In this document: positions 55,722 through 64,000 of the stretch, piece by piece
Layout: each line of letters opens with the position of its first letter
Position numbering within the stretch: position 1 is the stretch's first letter
Source: Ulota crispa
Taxonomy: Eukaryota; Streptophyta; Bryopsida; Orthotrichales; Orthotrichaceae
NCBI GenBank assembly: GCA_963920765.1
Contig: OY987246.1
Span: forward strand, 15,682,868 to 15,746,867
Direction of reading: 5' to 3'
Length of the DNA: 64,000 nucleotides
Made by a program: the position numbers and the translations under genes
Notes under the pieces: model-generated
Seen by the model: the letters and a program-made list of their open reading frames with translations, nothing else
Told to the model about the DNA's origin: nothing
Database searches by the model: none

Positions 55722-57119
55722 CCCAGACTCATCCTGAACAATGTTCAGCAGAAGTTAGATTTGGCACAAAGTCATGGAATTAACGAAAAAAATCAGTCCA
55801 ATCAACGTCAAGTCTAGAGAGTATGCTGGAGACAGTTTAGATCTATTCAAGACACGCATGCCGGTATGCAACACATGGAGCTTGCAAGTTGCTATATAAC
55901 ACTTCCATGGCTATGTCACGAACCCAGCCTGCTCAAAATTCTCATGAAAAGTCCATCATGTTGCAATCGTTTTCGTATGGTCACGAAGCAATGAAACTAG
56001 TGGTAGAGACGAAACATTCCAGTGCACTCAACATTTCAGAATTGTTAGGCAGCACAGCAAAGTAGAAAAGAACTAGTACAGGACGGCAAATCTAAGCTGT
56101 TTCAGGATGAAACGCAGGCTGACAAGGATATTTCTGCTTCCATGCATGCGGATATGGATAACAGAAGGGCGTTATCAAGTCGAGGATGCATACCACTTAA
56201 CGATGCGGAGAGCAAACCAACCTTGATGAGCGTGACAACAATGAATGAATGCCTTGGTGCGCAACAAACTCCCGTCTTAAATACATGCAGTAGATATCAC
56301 CGGAGCTGAAAGTCTGAAACAGGCGAAATTGGGCAAAGTGTCGTGGACAATTGGATTCTATTTTCTGCATGTTGAGCACAGAAAGAGAACTTCAACTCAA
56401 GGAAAGTTTCTGCATGTTGAGCACAGAAAGTGAACTTCAACGCAAGGAAAGTTTCGGTACGACACTAGAAAGTATTTGTGGCAAGGTGATTCCAGCCGCC
56501 GCTTTGAAACATCACTGATCTCATTGGTCCCAGGAGTGGTTTTCATTGACCATGGTGGGTCAATTACTTGGTCGTGAGGCTCATTAGTTCTTCCACGTCT
56601 TCGTCTTGGGCTGGCCCCTGGAATGGCTCTCTGTTGAACACGATGGTCAGTTTTTGACTTCAGCCTATAAATTTCGACGTTTTGTTCATTTATTCAAGCT
56701 GCTTTTGCTGGTGATGTAACTTGTCCGGAGATTACATTAAGGTCGATTTGCTTTTCAGCGCTCCAGATGGAATGGATGTGTCTGCATTTCTTTTAAATTG
56801 GAGTTTGTGTTTAAGTTGTATGTGTCAGACAGCGATCCCTTTCTGTGGAGGAGCTTGGATCTACAACTCCCCAAGCACCAGCCGCAAGCTGCGCAGTTTT
56901 CTTCTAAGGAATTGCGTATGGAGTAGGGCGACCGGATTCGACGGTGCCGTTCCTGAGCCATGCAGTCCATCAGTTCCTGTAGCGGTGGCGGTCTCTTTGG
57001 TTGTATTTCATAAACTGCTTCTCTTGTTGCCATGTTTGTGGTGACTCTCTTTCTTTTTTAGCCCTCTTGATGGAAACGTCAATATTGTTATACTGGCTGT
57101 ATTTATACGCGTGAAATAA
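55722..57119. other. 5' flank of the polyphenol oxidase gene and intergenic DNA
   Basis: Presumed PPO promoter or an upstream leader exon (acceptor-like TTCAG at about 55733-55737 on the minus strand). A 92-codon minus frame at 56755-57033 has no recognised features. Confidence 0.4.
56362..56451. repeat. Two-copy 45-bp tandem duplication
   Basis: TTTCTGCATGTTGAGCACAG...GGAAAG appears twice head to tail with two substitutions between copies. Confidence 0.85.
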
Positions 57120-57375
57120 TTATTTTGTTAATTTGGGATAAAAAACCAGTTTTGGGACTCCAAATTTTTAAAAGTTCAAGAGTTTATTTTTTGGTAATTT
57201 AGAGTGAATTTTATGATAATTTCTTCAAGATCTAACTTCAATGATGGAACACCTTGAAGAGATTATCGGAAAATATATATCAAATCACCAAAATATTTCT
57301 CACAAATGTAAAAGTTAGTATCTCCGAAATTGGTTTTGGAAAAAACCTTTTTCCAAACAACATCATATAGGTAAA

Positions 57376-58137
57376 TTAGGAAATACAATACATTTTGAGA
57401 CTTTCATTTTTTTTCTCATTATATATTGTACATCTTAACATATTACAAAAAAACAAGCATGCACTTTTTTGTACAATAGTGAAGTCTTATTGATTGCCTT
57501 CAAGAATTTCAAATAATTACAACTTTGCACTATAACTATGCTAACATTTACTGTATTTAAGATTAAGGTGGAGTACAAAATAGTTGAAACATATTTTTGT
57601 TGTTTCAATTTCAACTCACGTTTACCAAGACAAGTTATCATTAACTCACTTAAAGCATGGCTTTATGGCAAACATTATGCCCAAAATTCAAGTGGGAAAA
57701 CAATCTTTTGTTTGCAATAATTATCTCAATAGAAAATCTTATTGGTGTTTTTATTGAATAGTAGACAAACCTGCGCACAACTTGAATACAAACTATATCA
57801 CGTTGTATTTGGGGTACCCGCCCACCGTCCTTGACAATGACGGTGGCGACCGGAGCAATTGATCTATCGGCAATGGCTATTTTTGAAGCATCTAGAACTC
57901 ACCCATATTGAGAAATCTACTTTGGCCAACTGTAGCCCTGATGTTTCATCAATTTTAATAATAACTGATTCCTGTTCATTTTTTAATAGTTGTTTTTAAT
58001 TTTATCTGGCAAAGTGGTGCAAGATTTGCAACTATTGAAATATAGCCTGGCTGTTAAAAATCAGGAAAGAAGTTTTATCACTTGACAAACTCCCAATTTT
58101 GACCAAGTATTAGATGAAATTGTGATGTTTAGAGGAG
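57376..58137. other. AT-rich intergenic DNA, nothing recognised
   Basis: A further degraded end of the ATATTCATTAATTTGG family may lie at about 57120-57375 (CATATAGGTAAATTAGG). Otherwise no feature. Confidence 0.4.
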
Positions 58138-58403
58138 AACATCATATTAGGTAAATTGTGAAAAACAAAGGTACCATTTTGTACTCCACCTTAAACCCAA
58201 AAAGTTACCTTAGAGCAGATTCAAAAGTATTAGATTCAATCTCAGCCATTAAGATTTTTTCCCTCACAAATTCCTCCTCTCAGGTGAAGGCACATGTACA
58301 AAACGAAATGGTGGAGCTTGGTTTGGGGTGGTCACCACAAACCTTCAGAAGTCCCAAAATGAACGTTTTGACCCAATTTAATGAATATGGTGTTGGAGAC
58401 TAT
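58138..58403. repeat. Foldback repeat, ATATTCATTAATTTGG family copy 3
   Basis: Left AACATCATATTAGGTAAATT and right CCAATTTAATGAATATGGTG are inverted with mismatches. Long internal similarity to the copy in PPO intron 2 (GCTTGGTTTGGGGTGGTCAC vs GCTTGGTTTGAGGTAATCAC). Confidence 0.6.
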
Positions 58404-60701
58404 TGTAATACTTGGATGAATGATGGTTTCTATCCAAAATGTATATGAATGGACAGGTATGTGGCTTTGTCTTCACATTTATTTTTTCCATTCTGGTACT
58501 CTTTTGGATATGAAAGGGATAAAATTAAAAACTAATTGTTAAACAACGGCCTCTTTAGTCTAATTGCCCAGGGTCCCTAAAAATGAACATAAGAGTTTAA
58601 ATCAATATTTTCAAGTATTTGTTGGTAGTGTGACATGCACCCTACAAGGCATGTACACGAGGGGAAAATTTGGGATAGAATCATCCATCTGTGCATGTTC
58701 ATCCAGAAAATCACTTGAATTCTAAAAACTTGCATCCAAATATCATCTAATGTGTCTTTGGAACAGATTTTCTGTGGTTTCATTCATTATTTCAGCCTCA
58801 CTTAGAGAATGGACTGTTAAAATGAGGTAAGATTCTGGCTAAGACTCACCAAAAAAAGTCCTCGAAATTGAATGAATGACAAGTGTTCAGAACATTTCAG
58901 AACAACGTTTTATAAGGCCGTATTACGTAGGTCTAAGTGTAGTACTATAGACTTGCAAAAATGAGCATTCTAGAATTTTAGGAGCAGCGATGTGGACTTT
59001 AGGAGAAATAAACTTTTTTTAACAGATATCTTGCAAGTACATTTCTTCAGTTACCCTTCCTCAAGCTATCAAAAAACCACATGAAGAACTCAAAGAAACT
59101 GCACCCATGTACAAGAGACATTCAGGCCAAGCCTCCCTCACAAAACAACAAAATAGAAGCTAGCACATAAACCATTACGTACAATTTAAATCCATATATG
59201 TCAAACTATGATACCAGATGGCTTAGTTTCTAGAGTTCTTTATACTAGATTTTTTATAATAGACTGGTCATTCCATTTCATGGCCTCACCAATGTAAGGT
59301 AATAAAAACTCACGATACATGTTGCAATCACATAAGATGGGGTGCGCTAAAATTGACCATGCTTTAACCCAAAAGCGTCATTGGGGACAAAAACTGTCCT
59401 CGACCAATTTTGGAGATTAAATTAAACTTGACTAAATTACTTTTTTTTAGTAGATTGCATGTTTGAAAAGTTCTTTCTGAAATTTTGTTTTAGCTTCAAC
59501 AATCTGATTTTGCAAATGATTGATTATGATTTTTCTATTCAAGATTTTGTGCGGGTGTTCATTGCAATCTTGACTTTATGTAGTGTTGGGGACTCTTGGG
59601 AATGAGCCTCAAATACACTATATCTTCAAGAAAAATTCCTATTAGAAATTTATTTAAAAAAATTGTAGAGTAAATTTTGAGAAGTTATAAATTGATTGGG
59701 GTTCATGTTAGGTTCTTTAACCTCATATTTTTTTGGTGACCAACTTTTTTGATTTGACATGTGAAAAGAAGATTGAAAGACTTCAAATCACTTTCATAGT
59801 TTTAACATGCTCATGATCAAACATTATAATCTTTCAATCCATAAGAGATGTTGTTGTGTTTTCTTTTCTAATGTGATCTCTAATATGTCTAGTTTGCTTT
59901 TATACGGTTACAATTCAAAAAGAATTGATACAACTTATCAAAATATTGGCCTTTAGTTCAAATTAGAGAAAATTCCTAGAAGCCCTAGCAATGCAATGTC
60001 ACTTTGGGGTTAAACGCATCGTAGTTTTCGATGTACCAGTAGTGGACACTTAAAGGTAGGGACACTCTTGGAGCACCTCCATTCCAACTTCAAAAAAGTT
60101 CTACCTAATCTCTACAACCTCAAAACCTGCAGTTTCCATGGTTTATATGCATGTACCCCCTACGGTATAAATTTCATCAAGTTGCACCACCTACTAGCTG
60201 CTGCAAACAAGTTGCACACAAGTTTCAACAACACTATCAAGTTCCACAAGCTGCATCCCCTTTCAAGCAATAACAAAATTGTCAGCGTCCTCGCACGGGG
60301 AAATGACGTGGACTGAGAGCCCAACACTGTAAGCGCGGCAACTTTTGGCATAAGGATTTCATGAGTATCGAGACTGCACTCGAACTGCTGATGTTGCTAA
60401 ACAAAAGCACTTAGAACGACCTAGAATCTTCTCCGGATGCTTAAGAAAAACTAAATCGAAAATTCGACTAAAACTAGAAACACAAACATATTTACATACA
60501 ATTAGAAATTGAAAAGTGAAACTCTACGCTTAACCTCCAAATGTCTGGTGAATGGGACAATCTACAGCTTGCTTGCTTAGACTTGCCACAGTAATCTTAA
60601 AATACAACAACACTCGATCCCCTTTTTGAACGAGTACGCTAGCTAAGCACCTGAACAATACGTTATTTTAAGGGAACGTCAGAAAGATCGTACAACATAT
60701 G
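58404..60701. other. Intergenic DNA and 3' flank of RNASEH2C
   Basis: No supported gene. A plus-strand frame of 82 codons at 60068-60316 has no recognised family. The last bases before 60702 probably hold the RNASEH2C 3' UTR. Confidence 0.4.
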
Positions 60702-62809
60702 TCAGCTCGTCTGCTCCTCCAGCTTCCTCTTGGATCCTGAGAACGGTCCTGTCAGTAATGATGGCCCTGCATCAGGAACAAACAAGTGGACAACCACATG
60801 AATCACAAGCTTCTCAGAAGTGAAGAGTTTATTCTATAAAATACTACACCGTACGGAGCCCAGTTGCAGCTTTCAACGGTCCATATTTTACCTACAATCA
60901 TCTACGTGTAAATTTCTTAGTACCCAGTATCAAGTAGTGCCAAGGACACTAACTCACACTAACACCTTCTGCGATGTACTGACATTAACTTAGCATTAAC
61001 TCAACATCAAGATTGTCTGATTCTACTGCTTTTTAACTCAATATCAAAAAAACTGTCAAACTTATGAGGGGTCTTTGTGTCGATATACATCTCCTGCCAC
61101 AATCCTATGATTAGCTAGCATATACAACGCCGTTGAAAGTTTACCTTACACCCTAAAACTTTAAACCCTAAAACTTTAAACCCTAAAACTCTAAACCCTA
61201 AAACTCATTGAATGTTTTGAAAATGGGATTTGACTCTACTCGTTTCGGTTGGCTATCGTGTGCTGAAGAGCAAACCTGGTTGTGATTTCATCTTCTCGGC
61301 CATGGCTGCGACGTCATCTGCTGTCACCTCTTCGTGCAGCTGCCAGTAGATCAGTCACAACGTATTGCCAAGCATTACACATCAAGGTAAAGATAAAATC
61401 ATGCTATACTTCTTGTGACTCGACCAGGACGGTGCCACGGGACAGACCTTACCTGTCACGTCAAAGAGACACGTGAATTCTTGTGATCAATTCAAATGAG
61501 AAATAAATGAATGGGGGGGAGGCTTACAGCTGCAGATACGGGAAGCCACTCCAGCACCGAGCGAATATGATCAGATTTTGAAGGCAACGTGTCGTGGTTC
61601 CAGTATGTGAACTCCCCAAACATTGAATCTGCTTCCCATACATCAAAGCCTTCCTTGTCTGATGACTTCGCTTTGATAGCCTTCCCGTTCTCAGGATTCA
61701 GTCCAATTTCCTTCTTCAAAACGAAGCCTGCCATTTCACAAAACGTGTTCAGAGACCGTAACATAATAAAACTCAAGCATAATACAAGCTTATAAACCTA
61801 ATCAATCGACGGGAAGGCTGCCAGAAGACACATATATGTAGTATTCATATCCGACATATAATCTGTGTCTTATAAGGTAGAGGTACCTGATTGCCAGACC
61901 TACCCAAATATGAAACCCTAAAATCTTGCACAGTGAGTACGTCGTTAGTTTTGAGAATGTATCCCATCTCGCCACCAAAACTCATGTCATTTGCCCAACA
62001 AATTTTGAACCCTTAGAACTTTTGCATAAGGTATCCAAATAGTGCATTCTCTGCTGCATTCGAATCCTCTTTAATCTGCTAACAAGAGAGTTCATATTTC
62101 TGACCATCTGTATAATGGAAACTATACTGAGTACTTGAAGTGTAGCTTGTATTCTAGGTGTGACTGGGTTATGGAAAAACGAAAGAAAGAGCGACGTTAG
62201 ACAACCCAAATCTACATTCAAGACGAGCAGGAAAAAAGACATTCACAACGCGTAATAGAGAATAGAAGGTTACCACAAAAGCCATCTGGCAGCAAGAGCG
62301 TAGAACCCATCAATTTCCTTCCTCTGAAGGCCGCCTCTTTCATTTCAATGGCGTCTTCATTGGTACCTGCATTGGCATGAGTTGCCCGTTGCTGAGTGTG
62401 CTAGTGCTTCCAAACTGATATGCTACTCAGCAATAAGAAGGAACCCTACACCCTAATCACAGTTTGCAAGTGCAAATCATCTCGGGAAAGCCAAACCCTA
62501 AACCCTAAACCTTAAACCCAAAACCCCAAACCTTAAACCCTAAATCCTGTAGTTTTACAGCGAAAGAGACGGCCTTGCAATGTAATGCAGATTGGGTCAA
62601 CAACACTTGAGAAAGGAGAAGTGAGATCAGAGCCTCAACTGACCAGCTGCTTTAATCTTGAAGTAGTCCTGCACAGGAGCAGGGCCAGTGTAATTGGTGC
62701 CGCATGGGAGCATATGCATTGCCTTGTCCTGCACCCCGGCTTTCACATTCATAACTCCAAAGCATCCTTGCCCCTCCGCCCCTTCCCTCTCGCCCTGCAT
62801 CGACCCCAT
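60702..62809 (-). CDS. RNASEH2C: Ribonuclease H2 subunit C, 5 exons
   Basis: Exons 62644-62809, 62274-62366, 61528-61727, 61276-61339 and 60702-60766 (right to left) join in frame (phases 1,1,0,1) to about 195 residues. Family blocks are MLPCGTNYTGPAPVQDYF, AAFRGRKLMGSTLLLPDGF, FVLKKE, FTYWNHDTLPSK, WLPVSAA and EEVTADDVAAMAEKM, all in the order of Rnh203/RNASEH2C proteins. This accessory subunit assembles with subunits A and B into the nuclear RNase H2 that removes ribonucleotides from DNA and RNA from hybrids. The tail contains SKRKLEE, a possible nuclear signal. The start at 62809 is the first ATG; the frame stays open upstream without another ATG. Introns 1 and 4 carry telomere-like repeats. 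Assignment is strong at family level; the exact start is less certain. Confidence 0.9.
61150..61205. repeat. Telomere-like CCCTAAA repeat in RNASEH2C intron 4
   Basis: Four units of a CTTTAAACCCTAAAA-type 15-mer containing the plant telomere motif. Confidence 0.8.
62491..62547. repeat. Interstitial telomere-like repeat in RNASEH2C intron 1
   Basis: Runs of AAACCCTAAACCCTAAACC with degenerate continuation (CTTAAACCC, AAACCCC). Matches the plant-type telomere repeat TTTAGGG on the opposite strand. Confidence 0.85.
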
Positions 62810-63109
62810 CTCCTCGTCCCACGACGTCTCTGTTCGCACAGATTGAGCTCCAGCCAGGGGTTCTGAATCTCCCAAGCTACCACATTTCGGCCAAATCACG
62901 CAACTAGCTTAACCCATCCTTCGCCAATGTCGTAGCATGCTGTAACAATGGCCAGGCAGGCTTGTTGGTACAAAACACATGAACACCAGAAATTCAAACT
63001 GCGACAGTCCCCCGCAAGCATAAAGCTATGTCGGTAACAACATCTGATGAAAAGTGCACAATATTTGATGTTTCCTTAGATTCCCCTGCAAGCCCCTCTA
63101 TATATATAA

Positions 63110-63613
63110 GGGCATCTCCACCGGTCCAGGCTCGCTCAAAGTTTTCCATCTGGTTTGGCAAGGCATGAAGGCTCTCAATCTCCACCCATGTTCTTTGAAA
63201 AGGTGGTCTTACATTGCAACACACCCCATAAATAAGCAGCTAGCCACTTATCTAGGGAAGTACAGTAGTACTTGGCTAAGATGAACCTGTGTAAGAAAAA
63301 TGCTTGGATAAGATCACTAAACCTAACATGGAAGTAGCTCAACAGGTTTAGTATTGGGGAGCTCCAAGGGGTATTTGGCTACAATGAATGCTCTCTTAAG
63401 ATGAAATGAATATTTTGTCCAAATACCTTCATCTTAGCTAGGCACTACTATAGAGGATAAAAACCACTAAACTTAAGGTGAATAGTGTATGAATAGTGAC
63501 TTGGAGAGTGGCTTGCTAGACTCGCTAAATAAGAGAGCTTGAGAGGGTTTTGAGAGGGGCTTGAACACTTTTCATCCACTTTGAGCGGGCCCGAGCCACC
63601 GGTGGAGATGCCC
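63110..63613. mobile_element. PIF/Harbinger (Tourist-like) MITE, TSD TAA
   Basis: GGGCATCTCCACCGGTCCAG at the left and GAGCCACCGGTGGAGATGCCC at the right, inverted. TAA on both sides (63107-63109, 63614-63616). The GGGCATCTCCA terminus is a well-known plant PIF/Harbinger MITE end. 504 bp, no transposase. Confidence 0.87.
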
Positions 63614-63616
63614 TAA

Positions 63617-64000
63617 GCAGTTTTGGAGGAATTGAAAACTTTTTTAAACACTATTTTCCTCTGAATACTGTTTTTTTCTTCTAAGCTTATGGTTAGCAGA
63701 TTGTTGTGACAAGTCACGATCTACTTTTTCTAATACATAGAAGGAAGGCTTGCGATTGGCTAGAGATTATATAATGCGTTGCATGAGTGCCAATAAACTC
63801 TCCAAAACACCTACTAAATCCATAACAGTATATTATTTGATGAAAAATTCATCAATAAGATTCACAAACCATCATTCGTTGGCTACTTACAAAACTTCAA
63901 ATTATATAAAGTTGCAAAAAATGCGTCTAGGGAGCATGTGTGATTTAACAAGTGGACCTAGGATTGGATACTGGTAGACATGGAAGTAGCGAGAGATTGT
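63617..64000. other. Intergenic DNA, nothing recognised
   Basis: AT-rich end of the window with no supported feature. Confidence 0.45.

Noticed and set aside
56755..57033. A 92-codon minus frame starting with a good ATG upstream of PPO
   Set aside because: Some basic and Cys-rich text but no family recognised and no supporting exon.
1..64000. LTR retrotransposons, rRNA, CRISPR arrays or prokaryotic operons
   Set aside because: No reverse transcriptase or integrase motifs, no long direct terminal repeats, no spaced identical repeats, and spliced plant genes throughout.

Overview
The window is nuclear DNA of a land plant. The genes have GT-AG introns, the gene families are plant ones (LFR, RWP-RK, GH17-X8, GLTP1, polyphenol oxidase), and plant telomere-type CCCTAAA repeats lie inside introns. 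Genes are GC-rich islands in AT-rich DNA packed with short foldback transposons. The polyphenol oxidase appears to have a secretory leader rather than a plastid one. Together with the absence of any seed-plant-specific gene, this makes me lean toward a seed-free plant (bryophyte, lycophyte or fern). That is an inference and the species cannot be named.

Layout: (1) 1-4300, foldback and TTAA-flanked elements. (2) 4318-5715 (-), intact intronless LFR gene, an ARM-repeat subunit of plant SWI/SNF remodellers. (3) 6281-12464, nested non-autonomous transposons. (4) 12465-17500, an orphan ORF and a probable two-exon gene (14315-15274, -) for an uncharacterised plant protein. (5) 17761-19222, nested transposons. 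(6) 23565-25666 (+), four-exon RWP-RK transcription factor. (7) 27000-33500, mostly foldbacks. (8) 34050-36867 (+), GPI-anchored GH17-X8 beta-1,3-glucanase. (9) 37743-39705, large inverted repeats. (10) 40585-41161 (-), INO80 complex subunit C (IES6/YL1_C type), with a non-coding first exon ending at 42179. (11) 42959-46392, TTAA elements. (12) 47010-49080 (+), glycolipid transfer protein GLTP1. (13) 52182-55721 (-), three-exon polyphenol oxidase. (14) 60702-62809 (-), five-exon RNase H2 subunit C.

The genes do not form a pathway. Two encode chromatin-remodeller subunits (SWI/SNF LFR and INO80C), one a transcription factor, one a genome-maintenance subunit (RNase H2C), and three act in the wall, on lipids or on phenolics.

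The most notable system is a family of at least eleven complete elements plus two solo ends. They are 160-1165 bp long, have termini close to CCCCTAAAGG...CCTTTAGGGG, and nearly all are flanked by TTAA. This end structure resembles piggyBac-type (or Kolobok-type) transposons, which are unusual in land plants. No transposase is present. Around them sit PIF/Harbinger-like, CACTA-like and Stowaway-like MITEs whose target-site duplications can be read directly, plus several unclassified foldback families. No tRNA, rRNA or CRISPR array was recognised.
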